Shown here piece by piece: positions 1 to 14,972 of a stretch of 48,111 bases of DNA (the first letter of the stretch is position 1; every line of letters begins with the position of its first letter). The translations under genes were made by a program, and so were the position numbers. The notes under the pieces were generated by a model. It searched no databases and had not been told where the DNA came from. It saw nothing but the letters and a program-made list of their open reading frames with translations. Source of the DNA: Fictibacillus solisalsi (GTDB lineage Bacteria; Bacillota; Bacilli; Bacillales; Fictibacillaceae); assembly GCF_900103485.1 (NCBI RefSeq), contig NZ_FNHW01000010.1:1-48111 (forward strand), read 5' to 3'.

Positions 1-236
1 TTTGCCGCTGCGGCAGCCTTCGCTTTGGCTGCAGCGAGAGCTTTATCCTTCGCTAAAGTATCATCTGGTTCATTGCTCTTTTCTGCAGGTTCACTTTCTT
101 CTTTCTTTTCCAGCGCTTTTTGTTTGGCAAGCTCCAGTGCTTTCGCCTTCGCTTCAGCGGCTGCACGCTTTTTCAACTCTTCCTTTGATAACGACTCATT
201 GGATTCAGGCGGTGTTCCATCATGTTCGTTTGGCAT
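1..236 (-). CDS. nuoC: NADH-quinone oxidoreductase subunit C, N-terminal part (cut by window edge)
   Basis: This is the 5' end of the gene after nuoB; its ATG (236-234) overlaps the nuoB TAA as TAATG, a classic coupled junction. Only about 78 residues are visible and the conserved complex I 30-kDa domain lies outside the window, so the identity rests on the order nuoA-nuoB-nuoC. The visible part is a low-complexity, charged region rich in Ala, Lys and Glu (repeats such as KAKALELAKQKALEKKEE), probably helical or disordered. As I recall, Bacillus NuoC proteins carry such an extension ahead of the folded domain. NuoC belongs to the peripheral arm of complex I, next to the quinone site. Confidence 0.75.
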   Translation of the reverse strand, partial: MPNEHDGTPPESNESLSKEELKKRAAAEAKAKALELAKQKALEKKEESEPAEKSNEPDDTLAKDKALAAAKAKAAAAA

Positions 237-748
237 TACATCACCTTCTTCCCTGTCTTCGCTTCATACCGGATCTTTTCCTGCAATTTATTGATGCCAT
301 AAATCAAAGCAGCAGGGTTCGGCGGGCATCCAGGGATATACACGTCAACCGGCACAATCTGGTCCACTCCCTTAACAACCGCATAGGACTTAATATAAGG
401 ACCACCAGCGGTTGCACAAGAACCCATGGCAATGACCCATTTTGGCTCTGGCATTTGATCGTACAGCCTTTTCAGCACCGGAGCCATTTTTTTTGTTACG
501 GTTCCTGACACAATCATCACATCCGACTGACGCGGAGATGTCCGGAATATGCTTCCAAAACGGTCAAGGTCATAGTGAGAGGAACCGGTTCCCATCATTT
601 CTATCGCACAACAGGCCAGACCGAATGTCAGCGGCCAAAGAGAATTGCTCCTTGCCCAGGCCTTAATTTGTTCGAGGGTGGCCATAAATACATTGCGTTC
701 AAGCTCTGCTTTTTCTTCAGGAGAAATATCGGAAAGCTTCAGATCCAT
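236..748 (-). CDS. nuoB: NADH-quinone oxidoreductase subunit B
   Basis: This 170-residue protein is the NuoB/20-kDa subunit that carries iron-sulfur cluster N2, the last electron carrier before quinone in complex I. The family motifs are present: the adjacent cysteine pair in GLACCAIEM, the third cysteine in MGSCATAGG and the fourth in IPGCPPNP. The start at 748 is preferred over an in-frame ATG at 769 because GAAGAAGGTG sits just upstream of 748 and this start overlaps the nuoA stop by only 10 bases. The gene is the second of the operon and is translationally coupled to nuoC. Bacillus-type complexes of this kind usually lack NuoEFG, but the rest of the operon is outside the window. Confidence 0.95.
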   Translation of the reverse strand: MDLKLSDISPEEKAELERNVFMATLEQIKAWARSNSLWPLTFGLACCAIEMMGTGSSHYDLDRFGSIFRTSPRQSDVMIVSGTVTKKMAPVLKRLYDQMPEPKWVIAMGSCATAGGPYIKSYAVVKGVDQIVPVDVYIPGCPPNPAALIYGINKLQEKIRYEAKTGKKVM

Positions 749-1113
749 TTCAGCACCTTCTTCTTCCATGCGTATAGTAAACCAAGCGCAAGCATCACAA
801 TGAAAATACCCATTTCGATCAGCGCAAAGGCACCCAGATGATCATAAGCGACTGCCCAAGGATACAAAAATACGGTTTCCACATCAAAAATGACGAACAT
901 GAGAGCAAACAAATAATAGCGTACATTAAATTGAATCCAGCTTTGATGAAAAGGTTCAATTCCGCTTTCATAGGTCGTGTACTTTTCCTTTGTTGGCTTA
1001 TACGGCCGAAGCAGCCTGCCTGCAGTTAAAGCTCCGACCGGCAAAAGAATACCCAGCACAAGAAAGACGGCAACAACAAGATAATTGTTCTGGTAAATGT
1101 GGATAGCGTCCAT
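739..1113 (-). CDS. nuoA: NADH-quinone oxidoreductase subunit A
   Basis: This 124-residue membrane subunit of complex I is the first gene of the nuo operon. It has three hydrophobic segments (about residues 10-33, 64-84 and 92-113) and the conserved family stretch YESGIEP followed by [18 protein letters not shown], where the acidic residues FDVE are the NuoA signature. GGGGG stands just upstream of the ATG. A good SigA-type promoter lies about 50 bases upstream (1164-1192). Together with NuoB and NuoC it indicates a proton-pumping quinone reductase beside the ATP synthase genes. Confidence 0.95.
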   Translation of the reverse strand: MDAIHIYQNNYLVVAVFLVLGILLPVGALTAGRLLRPYKPTKEKYTTYESGIEPFHQSWIQFNVRYYLFALMFVIFDVETVFLYPWAVAYDHLGAFALIEMGIFIVMLALGLLYAWKKKVLKWI

Positions 1114-1163
1114 CTCTTACCCCCTAATCATCTGAATTTTTCAAACATTATGTAATCGTCTTC

Positions 1164-1192
1164 ATTATAGCAAATTCCAATATTTGTGTCGA
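1164..1192 (-). promoter_or_regulatory. Probable SigA promoter of the nuo operon
   Basis: On the minus strand TCGACA (5 of 6 matches to TTGACA) is followed by 17 bases and a perfect TATAAT, ending about 50 bases before the nuoA ATG. The rest of 1114-1316 shows no other gene and no clear second promoter for the divergent DUF1722 gene. Confidence 0.7.
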
Positions 1193-1316
1193 CAATACGG
1201 AGGTAGCAGGAGTTCTGCCCCACTATAGAGTATATGTGCTTGTTCAGCAGGTAGAATGACGTTCAGCCTTGAGGAGATGGATTCCCAATGCTACATTGAA
1301 AAAAAGGAGGGAGAAC

Positions 1317-1718
1317 ATGGTTCCAAGAAAGAAAGCTGAAAAGCAGTGGGCCCAACAGAAATACGAAGTAATGGCCAAAAGCTATCGGTATTACAGCAGC
1401 ATCAGAGACAGATTCCGCGAAGCAAAAGAGGAAGAAGATTATGCAGCCATTTTGGAGGAGCTAAAAGAATTGGAACAGTTACCGTATACCAAAAAGGGAT
1501 TCAACAATATGGCCCAGCATTTATGGGGCTATTTTAAAAGGGGGGCCACACAGGAGGAAAAAGACGAGTTCTTTGAACGGCTGGAGAACTGTTCATCCCT
1601 TCCTGATGAATTTGACAAAGGGGAGCCGGCCGCTGAACATCTGCTGAGCTATATTAAAAAAACCCTTTTAGCCTCGCATCCTCAACCATATCTCAGTCAA
1701 TCCTCCATATTAAAATAG
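1317..1718 (+). CDS. Stand-alone DUF1722 (YbgA-like) protein
   Basis: A 133-residue soluble protein that resembles the DUF1722/YbgA domain. The visible family features are WAQQKYEVMAKSYRYY near the N terminus, the hallmark TKKGFNNMAQHLWGYFKRG in the middle (compare the usual T-K-G-H-x-N-x-x-Q-H-x-x-G-Y-F-K pattern) and a C-terminal PYLSQSSIL like the family's YL-x-Q-x-Y-L ending. In many bacteria this domain is fused behind DUF523; here it stands alone. Start 1317 was chosen because AAGGAGG precedes it by about 7 bases, whereas the upstream in-frame ATG at 1269 has none. The biochemical role is not established. It is convergent with the next gene and has no operon partner. Confidence 0.75.
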   Translation: MVPRKKAEKQWAQQKYEVMAKSYRYYSSIRDRFREAKEEEDYAAILEELKELEQLPYTKKGFNNMAQHLWGYFKRGATQEEKDEFFERLENCSSLPDEFDKGEPAAEHLLSYIKKTLLASHPQPYLSQSSILK

Positions 1719-1752
1719 GGTGCCGGAGCTTCTTGTAAAAGCCCTGACACCC
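1719..1752. terminator. Hairpin between convergent genes
   Basis: GGGTGCCGGAGCTT and AAGCCCTGACACCC pair at 13 of 14 positions (allowing G-U) around a 6-nt loop between the convergent DUF1722 and NlpC/P60-like genes. The U-tract is poor (TATTTTAATA on the minus strand), so termination may be weak. Confidence 0.55.
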
Positions 1753-1766
1753 CTGACGAGCAGTTT

Positions 1767-2591
1767 CTATTCCAGCACACGCCTTGCTCCAATGTATTTG
1801 GTTTTCCAGTAGGAATCGGTCATTTTTACTGCTCTTACTCCCTTTGTCGTTGCGCCGATAAAGGTCTGATTTCCGTTATATATCGCTACGAAGGTTGCTT
1901 TTTTCTTTCCGACTAAATCATAGAAAACAAGGTCACCTTTATGCAGCTTGGCGGCCTTAACGGAAGTTCCCGCCTTGTATTGATCAGCAACCGTACGAGG
2001 AAGCGCTAATTGAGCGGCTGTTTGATACGAATAAAGGACAAACCCGCTCGCATCAAATCCTTTTGGTGTTGTTCCCCCCATTTTAAATGGCTTTCCGATG
2101 TTCTTTACAGCTACTGCCGCGGCCTGATCGCCGAAATAATTATCGACCATATCATTTTTAATCTGCTTTTCTTTACCCCAGGACGTAATGGTATATTCCA
2201 TGTTTCCTGTTTTCTTTACCATAAAATAAAGATGATTATAACCTTCTGACAGCGTTCCTTTATAGGACTTGTTACGCTTTGCAAAGAAAGTTGCGGAAAA
2301 CTCAATCTGCCCCTTTTCACGCCCCACTTCAGTCAGACGCTGAAGCTGGAACTCCTTCACATCCTTTTTGAAACCCACAACATCCATTTTTGCTTCCTTG
2401 GCAAACTGCTTTTGAGCTTCCTTGGCATTTGGAATGGCAAACTTAAAAAAGATATGAACCGGATTCACATTCAGCGGAATAATCTCATCCTTTGCAGCTG
2501 CATAAACGTGTTCTGCCGGCTGCACCCCGCCAACTGTTATTCCCGTTACTAAACTTGCTGCAACAACAGCAGCGGCCATCCATTTCTTCAT
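1767..2591 (-). CDS. Secreted NlpC/P60-like protein with lost active site
   Basis: A 274-residue exported protein. It has a Sec signal peptide (KK, hydrophobic core, likely cleavage after YAAA near residue 33), an unrecognised middle domain of about 115 residues, and a C-terminal NlpC/P60 (peptidase C40) fold from about residue 155. The fold is recognisable from GTTPKGFDASGFVLYSY, LPRTVADQY, LHKGDLVFYD and FVAIYNGNQTFIGA. In active enzymes the second residue of the DCSGFV-type motif is the nucleophile cysteine; here it is Ala181. The HVGIY-type histidine is Phe234, and the FIHA-type third residue is Gly. It is therefore predicted not to cleave peptidoglycan and may bind cell wall or a partner instead. 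The ORF is intact with good codons and GGGGG upstream of the start, so it is not simply decayed. Confidence 0.75.
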   Translation of the reverse strand: MKKWMAAAVVAASLVTGITVGGVQPAEHVYAAAKDEIIPLNVNPVHIFFKFAIPNAKEAQKQFAKEAKMDVVGFKKDVKEFQLQRLTEVGREKGQIEFSATFFAKRNKSYKGTLSEGYNHLYFMVKKTGNMEYTITSWGKEKQIKNDMVDNYFGDQAAAVAVKNIGKPFKMGGTTPKGFDASGFVLYSYQTAAQLALPRTVADQYKAGTSVKAAKLHKGDLVFYDLVGKKKATFVAIYNGNQTFIGATTKGVRAVKMTDSYWKTKYIGARRVLE

Positions 2592-2674
2592 CTTACATAC
2601 CCCCGACTATTTGATTGGCGCCCAGAAGATCTGTGCACAATCGATTAGTCGCCATTTCATGGAAAAAGTTACAT

Positions 2675-2707
2675 AACAAAACCCGGAATTCAAAAAGAAA
2701 TTCCGGG
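2675..2707 (-). terminator. Rho-independent terminator of glpD
   Basis: On the minus strand CCCGGAATT pairs with AATTCCGGG (9 bp), followed by TTTTGTT, 15 bases after the glpD stop. Confidence 0.85.
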
Positions 2708-2721
2708 GGTAAAATCAATGA

Positions 2722-4383
2722 TTAAACAGCTTGTGTGCTGTAGCTCATTTGGCGTTCAAGTTCTTCTGTATGCTCTTTTGTTTGCTCTGGCGTCCAGTTC
2801 AAATGCTTCGCCATAAACGCAATCGCTTTTTCCTTCCATTGGCGAACATAGGCGATATCGAAATACATTGCGCTTGTACGTCGGATAAAATAATCGGCAG
2901 GAGTTGTAGCCATCTCTTCATCCATTGCATAGACCAAAGTGGCATATACATTGACTGGCAAGTCGTTCAACTCGGCTTCTTTTTTACCGTCACGGATGAT
3001 TTCAAACAATCGGTCAACATTGGAACCGTACTTTTTAGCCAGCTGCTCTGCATCTTCTTGGCTTAAACCAAGGTTAAGCCCTTCTGCTGTCTTTTCCCTG
3101 ATGAACTCTGGATAATGGCTGCTTCCTCCGACATTTCCGCCGGAAAGCACCAGGTGCTTGGTATTGCTTGTGTCATATTTGATGCCAATTTCTTTTTCAA
3201 GCTGTCCGGCTACGATATCTGCTACTTTTTCAGCCATTTTTCGGTATCCGGTTAATTTACCGCCGGCAATTGTGATCAATCCAGAAGGAGAAAAGAATAC
3301 TTCGTCTTTCCTTGAAATCTCAGAAGGATCTTTTCCTTCTTCATGAATCAATGGGCGCAATCCCGACCAGGAAGATTCGATGTCTGTTTCCGTCATTTTC
3401 ACCTCCGGAAACATAAAGTTGATCGCATTAATAACGTAATTGACATCATCATGCGTAATTCTTGGATTTTTAAGATCTCCTTTGTAATCTGTATCAGTTG
3501 TACCCACATACGTTTTGCCATCACGAGGAATCGCAAATACCATTCGACCGTCCGGTGTATCAAAATAAACAGCCTGGTGCAACGGGAACCGCTCCTGGTC
3601 GATCACAAGATGAATTCCTTTTGTATGGTGGATTCTTTTACCTTTTTTGGATTTATCAATATCACGCAATTGATCCACCCAAGGACCTGCTGCGTTTACA
3701 ATTTTCTTCGCATATATTTCATGCGTTTCACCAGTAATCGTATCTTCCGCTTTAACGCCAAGCAGTTTTCCGCTTTGATCATAGATGAAATCAACTACTT
3801 TAATGTAGTTTACGGCTTTCCCCCCACGGGCTGCTGCTTCTTTCATAATCTCAAGCGTAAGACGTGCGTCGTCGGTTTTATACTCAACATAGTAACCTCC
3901 GCCGAGCAGATCTTTACTTTTGAGCAGTGGTTCCCTGTTCATTGTTTCTTCCTTGGTCAGCATGGAACGGCGCTCGTTCCGCTTTACTCCAGCCAGGAAG
4001 TCATAAACCTTCAAGCCAATGGAAGTTGAAAATTTACCAAACGTTCCTTCTTTATAGAAGGGAAGAAGCATCCACTCTGGTGTGGTTACATGTGGTGCAT
4101 TTTCATAAACGATCGCACGCTCTTTCCCCACTTCTGCCACAAGGCCCACTTCGAACTGTTTCAAGTAGCGAAGGCCGCCGTGTACGAGTTTGGTGGAACG
4201 GCTGGACGTACCTCCGGCAAAATCCTGCATTTCCAACACGCCTGCTTTCATACCGCGTGTAGTGGCATCCAGAAGAATCCCCGCTCCTGTTACGCCGCCC
4301 CCGATGATCAACAGATCCAGGGACGAGTCTTTCATGTCCTCAATATACTGCTTTCTTTTATTGCTTGAAAATGAAATATCCAT
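2722..4383 (-). CDS. glpD: Aerobic glycerol-3-phosphate dehydrogenase
   Basis: This 553-residue FAD enzyme oxidises glycerol-3-phosphate to dihydroxyacetone phosphate and passes electrons to the quinone pool at the membrane. The FAD-binding GGGVTGAG motif is at residues 28-35; further family blocks are GGTSSRSTKLVHGGLRYL, VNAAGPW and GGKLTGYR. Length fits the Bacillus family. It lies downstream of glpF-glpK but has its own promoter (4553-4581) and a leader terminator (4464-4519), so it is an independent unit that probably needs GlpP antitermination. The ATG at 4383 follows AAGGAGTGGCGTTGAT. Confidence 0.97.
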   Translation of the reverse strand: MDISFSSNKRKQYIEDMKDSSLDLLIIGGGVTGAGILLDATTRGMKAGVLEMQDFAGGTSSRSTKLVHGGLRYLKQFEVGLVAEVGKERAIVYENAPHVTTPEWMLLPFYKEGTFGKFSTSIGLKVYDFLAGVKRNERRSMLTKEETMNREPLLKSKDLLGGGYYVEYKTDDARLTLEIMKEAAARGGKAVNYIKVVDFIYDQSGKLLGVKAEDTITGETHEIYAKKIVNAAGPWVDQLRDIDKSKKGKRIHHTKGIHLVIDQERFPLHQAVYFDTPDGRMVFAIPRDGKTYVGTTDTDYKGDLKNPRITHDDVNYVINAINFMFPEVKMTETDIESSWSGLRPLIHEEGKDPSEISRKDEVFFSPSGLITIAGGKLTGYRKMAEKVADIVAGQLEKEIGIKYDTSNTKHLVLSGGNVGGSSHYPEFIREKTAEGLNLGLSQEDAEQLAKKYGSNVDRLFEIIRDGKKEAELNDLPVNVYATLVYAMDEEMATTPADYFIRRTSAMYFDIAYVRQWKEKAIAFMAKHLNWTPEQTKEHTEELERQMSYSTQAV

Positions 4384-4463
4384 ATCAACGCCACTCCTTC
4401 ATCATTCCATCAATTTATTCATTTCCTAAATTTCCACAATTAAAGCACCAAATTTTACTCGGA

Positions 4464-4519
4464 GAATAAAAAAGAGACCACAATACCCCTGTATCCATGT
4501 ACAAGGTATTGTGGTCTCT
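4464..4519 (-). terminator. glpD leader terminator, probable GlpP antitermination target
   Basis: On the minus strand AGAGACCACAATACC pairs perfectly with GGTATTGTGGTCTCT (15 bp, 17-nt loop) and is followed by TTTTTTATT. It sits between the glpD promoter and the glpD start, so it would stop transcription before the gene. The 5' arm overlaps the CGGAG-N4-GGAGA motif shared with the glpF leader. In B. subtilis GlpP with glycerol-3-phosphate lets polymerase through the equivalent terminator. Confidence 0.9.
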
Positions 4520-4530
4520 CCATAGCTCCG
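4517..4530 (-). promoter_or_regulatory. Shared GlpP leader motif CGGAG-N4-GGAGA (glpD copy)
   Basis: The minus strand reads CGGAG, four bases, GGAGA, immediately before and into the 5' arm of the leader terminator. The same arrangement occurs at 7095-7108 before the glpF terminator. It is a candidate RNA recognition element for GlpP; this role is inferred from position and conservation within the window. Confidence 0.6.
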
Positions 4531-4552
4531 ACCGTTATTAACTTATGGTTAT

Positions 4553-4581
4553 ATCATAACAAGTTATGCCGGAAAGTGCAA
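4553..4581 (-). promoter_or_regulatory. SigA promoter of glpD
   Basis: On the minus strand TTGCAC, 17-base spacer, TATGAT. It is located in the glpK-glpD gap and upstream of the leader terminator. Confidence 0.8.
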
Positions 4582-4597
4582 ATGGTGTGCTTGTGGT

Positions 4598-6127
<1,530 letters not shown>

Positions 6128-6167
6128 TTAAGATGTATATCTGATTGCTTCCATTTGTAAAAGACGA

Positions 6168-6995
6168 TTAGTTCTTGATCCGTTCGCCGTGTCTGAGGCT
6201 GTGGGTGCCTCGTTTTCCTGCAAAATGGGCGGCGGCAAGGACAACAGCAGACAATACTGTCCAGCTCCAGAAGAAAGCGGTTACTTTGCCCTCGAATAAT
6301 ACTTCATACAGTAAAGCCCCAAAAACACCTCCAAGAATCGGCCCGACAACAGGAATCCATGCGTATTTCCAGTTGGAGCCTCCTTTTCCGCTGATCGGCA
6401 GGAAGAAATGGGCCAGTCTCGGACCAAGGTCACGTGCCGGGTTGATGGCATAACCGGTTGTTCCGCCAAGGGATAATCCAATGGCTACAATAAGAAAGCC
6501 GACAATTAACGGGTTAAGCCCTTCTGTAAATTTATTCGCGCCGATCGCCAAAAGTCCTACCAGCAAAACAGCTGTTCCAATGAACTCACTCAAAAGGTTC
6601 GATAATGTATGTGGAATTGCAGGGTCTGTCGAGAAAACTCCCAATTTAACTGCTTTATCTTCTGTTTTCTCCCAATGTGGAAGGAATTGAAAATAAACGA
6701 TAACCCCTCCAAGGAATCCGCCCAGCATCTGGGCCAGAATATAGCCGGGAACCTGTGACCAGCTGAACTCTCCGATGGCTGCCATACCTAAAGTGACGGC
6801 CGGGTTCAAATGGGCACCGCTTACACTTCCGACAGCATAGACTCCCATGGCTACGGCAAGCCCCCATCCAAGAGCGACAACTATCCATCCTCCGCCTTCT
6901 GCCTTGGATTTCTTCAGGCTAACATTGGCGACTACCCCACCACCAAATATTATCAAAATCATTGTTCCCACGATTTCTCCGAGTATCGGTGACAT
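6168..6995 (-). CDS. glpF: Glycerol uptake facilitator
   Basis: A 275-residue aquaglyceroporin that lets glycerol diffuse across the membrane. Both pore NPA motifs are present (LNPAVT at residues 64-66 and INPARDLGPR at 185-187). The Asp after the second NPA (NPARD) marks the glycerol-conducting branch rather than a water-only aquaporin. The usual six hydrophobic segments are visible. It is the first gene of the glpF-glpK unit, behind a cre-overlapped promoter and a GlpP-type leader terminator. GAGGAG stands 10 bases before the ATG. Confidence 0.96.
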   Translation of the reverse strand: MSPILGEIVGTMILIIFGGGVVANVSLKKSKAEGGGWIVVALGWGLAVAMGVYAVGSVSGAHLNPAVTLGMAAIGEFSWSQVPGYILAQMLGGFLGGVIVYFQFLPHWEKTEDKAVKLGVFSTDPAIPHTLSNLLSEFIGTAVLLVGLLAIGANKFTEGLNPLIVGFLIVAIGLSLGGTTGYAINPARDLGPRLAHFFLPISGKGGSNWKYAWIPVVGPILGGVFGALLYEVLFEGKVTAFFWSWTVLSAVVLAAAHFAGKRGTHSLRHGERIKN

Positions 6996-7042
6996 CCTGC
7001 AGCACTCCTCTCAAATTAAGCAACGAAATATTTTGTTCAAAG

Positions 7043-7097
7043 AAAAAAGACCAGCAAAAAAATCCCAAACATGACATGTAAGGGCTTCCGCTGATCT
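7043..7097 (-). terminator. glpF leader terminator, probable GlpP target
   Basis: On the minus strand AGATCAGC pairs with GCTGGTCT (8 bp with one G-U) around an internal region containing a smaller CCC/GGG pairing, followed by TTTTTT. It lies between the glpF promoter and the glpF start. The 5' arm is preceded by the shared CGGAG-N4-GGAGA motif. Confidence 0.8.
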
Positions 7098-7108
7098 CCG
7101 ATTCTCCG
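7095..7108 (-). promoter_or_regulatory. Shared GlpP leader motif CGGAG-N4-GGAGA (glpF copy)
   Basis: The minus strand reads CGGAG, AATC, GGAGA, directly ahead of the glpF leader terminator arm, matching the glpD copy at 4517-4530. Confidence 0.6.
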
Positions 7109-7130
7109 TCAAAATATTAACTTGTCTATT

Positions 7131-7159
7131 ATTTAAACATAGTTTGCAAACGCTGTCAA
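7131..7159 (-). promoter_or_regulatory. SigA promoter of glpFK overlapped by a cre site
   Basis: On the minus strand a perfect TTGACA (7154-7159), a 17-base spacer and TTAAAT (7131-7136). A cre-like sequence TGACAGCGTTTGCA (7145-7158; one mismatch to TGWNANCGNTNWCA) covers the -35 and spacer. CcpA bound here would block transcription when a preferred sugar is present. Confidence 0.75.
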
Positions 7160-7191
7160 TGAGGGGGGGAGGGAATACTGTGAGACGTCCC

Positions 7192-7734
7192 TCACCATAG
7201 CTCTTTATCCGATGTGGTTACCGCTACTGCTCCTGCTGTAATTGCCAATTCGATTTCCTCTTTCGTGCGGATGAGGCCGCCGGCAAACACGGAAATTCCC
7301 GTTTTTTCGTGAACCTCCTGAATGATATTGGGCATCAGGCCAGGAAGCACTTCCACATAGTCCGGCTGGGTCTTTGTGATTATTTTATAACTGGTTTCGA
7401 GTGCAATAGAATCGAGAAGAAACAAACGTTGAATGGCGATTACACCTTTTTTCTTGGCAGTGGCAATCACGTTGCTTCTTGTGGAGATGATTCCTGCCGG
7501 TTTAATTTCCTGACAGATAAACTCTGCCGCATATTCATCCGCCTTCAGGCCGCTGATCAGGTCGGCATGAACGAAAAGTTTCTTGTTCGCCCGTCCAGCA
7601 AGTCTTACCATATCCTTCAGCTGTGCGATGTGGCTGTCCAGAATGACGATGTAGGTATAAGAGCTGTCCAGCAGCCTCTCAAGGTCCTTCCATTTTCGGA
7701 CGGCCGGCAATACGGTTTGGTTTTGAAATGTCAT
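7192..7734 (-). CDS. glpP: Glycerol uptake operon antiterminator
   Basis: A 180-residue protein of the GlpP family, a TIM-barrel-like RNA-binding regulator that, with glycerol-3-phosphate, prevents termination in glp leaders. Family features visible are [74 protein letters not shown] and [12 protein letters not shown]. Start 7734 is preferred over 7749 because GGGAGG stands 7 bases before it. It is the first gene of the glp cluster and has its own promoter. The two terminators with a shared motif downstream (glpF, glpD) are its likely targets. Confidence 0.95.
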   Translation of the reverse strand: MTFQNQTVLPAVRKWKDLERLLDSSYTYIVILDSHIAQLKDMVRLAGRANKKLFVHADLISGLKADEYAAEFICQEIKPAGIISTRSNVIATAKKKGVIAIQRLFLLDSIALETSYKIITKTQPDYVEVLPGLMPNIIQEVHEKTGISVFAGGLIRTKEEIELAITAGAVAVTTSDKELW

Positions 7735-7763
7735 AGGTATACCTCCCAAGCCGAGTTTTCCTT

Positions 7764-7792
7764 ATTATATCCTTTTTTATGTAGAAACGAAA
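7764..7792 (-). promoter_or_regulatory. Probable promoter of glpP
   Basis: A perfect TATAAT on the minus strand (7764-7769) with a weak TTTCGT at the -35 position, 17 bases upstream. Confidence 0.5.
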
Positions 7793-7795
7793 AAT

Positions 7796-7880
7796 AGGAC
7801 TGTCCAAGAAGTCTGGAAGCTGTTGATTTTCGTTTCAGTCCGCTCGCTTTCCACTACAATCAACTTTTCAGGGATGCTTT
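7796..7880. repeat. Possible decayed Bacillaceae intergenic repeat
   Basis: The stretch reads GGACTGTCC, then GCTGTTGATTTTCG, then GCTCGCTTTCC. It resembles a short repeat I recall from intergenic regions of many Bacillaceae (TTGATTTCCG ... CGCTTTCCGCGG). The flanking GGACTGTCC also echoes the atp terminator arm that follows. Only one copy is in the window, so the repeat status rests on memory. Confidence 0.3.
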
Positions 7881-7884
7881 TTAC

Positions 7885-7933
7885 GCAAAATGGGACTGCC
7901 TGAAGGTCTTTTGACTTTCAGACAGCCCCATTT
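7885..7933 (-). terminator. Rho-independent terminator of the atp operon
   Basis: On the minus strand AAATGGGGCTGTCTGAAAGTC pairs with GACCTTCAGGCAGTCCCATTTT (about 20 bp with few mismatches, 4-nt loop), beginning ten bases after the atpC stop. Confidence 0.85.
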
Positions 7934-7943
7934 GACTGTTTAT

Positions 7944-8354
<411 letters not shown>

Positions 8355-8370
8355 TTACCCCCTTATAGGT

Positions 8371-10688
<2,318 letters not shown>

Positions 10689-10712
10689 TCACCACCTTTG
10701 GGTTAAGCTGGT

Positions 10713-10737
10713 TGCAGGATGCACCAGGCATCCTGCA
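10713..10737 (-). other. Perfect hairpin just upstream of atpG
   Basis: TGCAGGATGC pairs perfectly with GCATCCTGCA (10 bp) around a 5-nt loop, about 30 bases before the atpG start. There is no U-tract, so it is not a terminator. It could set mRNA processing or stability. Confidence 0.7.
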
Positions 10738-10770
10738 GTTTATTTAAAGTTTACTGTTAGCTTGTGATCC

Positions 10771-10879
10771 AGCTTCAGCCGCTAAAGACTCGACCGTTTC
10801 ACTCTCTCACTTCAACACAAAAAGCGTGTTGCTGTTCAAGAGTTCCAGCGTTTTTCGTCTTTTAACAGCGGCTTCAGCT
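10771..10879 (-). repeat. MITE-like hairpin repeat, copy A, inside the atp operon
   Basis: A 109-nt element fills much of the atpA-atpG gap. Its outer arms AGCTTCAGCCGCT and AGCGGCTTCAGCT pair at 11 of 13 positions, and the inner stem CAACAC/GTGTTG closes a 7-nt loop. The 61-nt core (10786-10846) matches copy B at 47946-48005 at about 50 of 61 positions by eye and also matches the partial copy C at 48065-48111. It has no coding potential. Its orientation puts the core of copy A on the minus strand, the transcribed strand. Confidence 0.8.
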
Positions 10880-10888
10880 TTTCTTTTT

Positions 10889-13549
<2,661 letters not shown>

Positions 13550-13579
13550 TTATTGAGATCTTTTTAAATCTTGCTGTTA

Positions 13580-13825
<246 letters not shown>

Positions 13826-13872
13826 TTATTTTTTGCCCCTGACGGTTAGGCCAAGAACGAAACTTATATTAA

Positions 13873-14583
<711 letters not shown>

Positions 14584-14588
14584 CTAAT

Positions 14589-14972
14589 TCACCTCTTTTC
14601 CTTTGGAGTACGTATGGTTTTAGTTAGTGAATCTATTAACATGATAATATAGACCGTCATCAATCCAATTACCACACTTAACAAATTGAAAAATTGCGGG
14701 TATCTCATAGCGATCAGTACCGCCAGGCCACCCGTAAGAAGCCTTGATAATGAACCCATCGTCCTGACTTTTTGCTGGTTAATGACTGCTTGTCCGAGCC
14801 GTTCGATCCTCGAATACATGCTCCAAAGATTATAAAGACTGAACAGGGTGCCGAATGATAAACCGAGGAAAATGGATTGGTAGGAAGTGGCTCCATATCC
14901 GAGGACAAAAAAAGAGAGCATAAAGAGCGTAATCTTTATGTATCTTCTGAAGGTCATGGTGTACTCGGTCAT
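14589..14972 (-). CDS. atpI: ATP synthase operon protein I
   Basis: A 127-residue membrane protein of the AtpI family with four hydrophobic segments. In other bacteria it helps assemble the c-ring. The ATG at 14972 overlaps the atpZ stop as ATGA, and an AGGAGAAG ribosome site lies within the end of atpZ. The longer in-frame ORF to 15095 would run inside atpZ and is unlikely. Confidence 0.85.
   Translation of the reverse strand: MTEYTMTFRRYIKITLFMLSFFVLGYGATSYQSIFLGLSFGTLFSLYNLWSMYSRIERLGQAVINQQKVRTMGSLSRLLTGGLAVLIAMRYPQFFNLLSVVIGLMTVYIIMLIDSLTKTIRTPKEKR

Noticed and set aside
2-508. Long plus-strand ORFs over nuoB and nuoC
   Set aside because: They have poor composition, no ribosome site and lie antisense to well-conserved nuoB; shadows of the real genes.
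3343-4029. 228-codon plus-strand ORF antisense to glpD
   Set aside because: No start signals or recognisable domain; glpD on the other strand is unambiguous.
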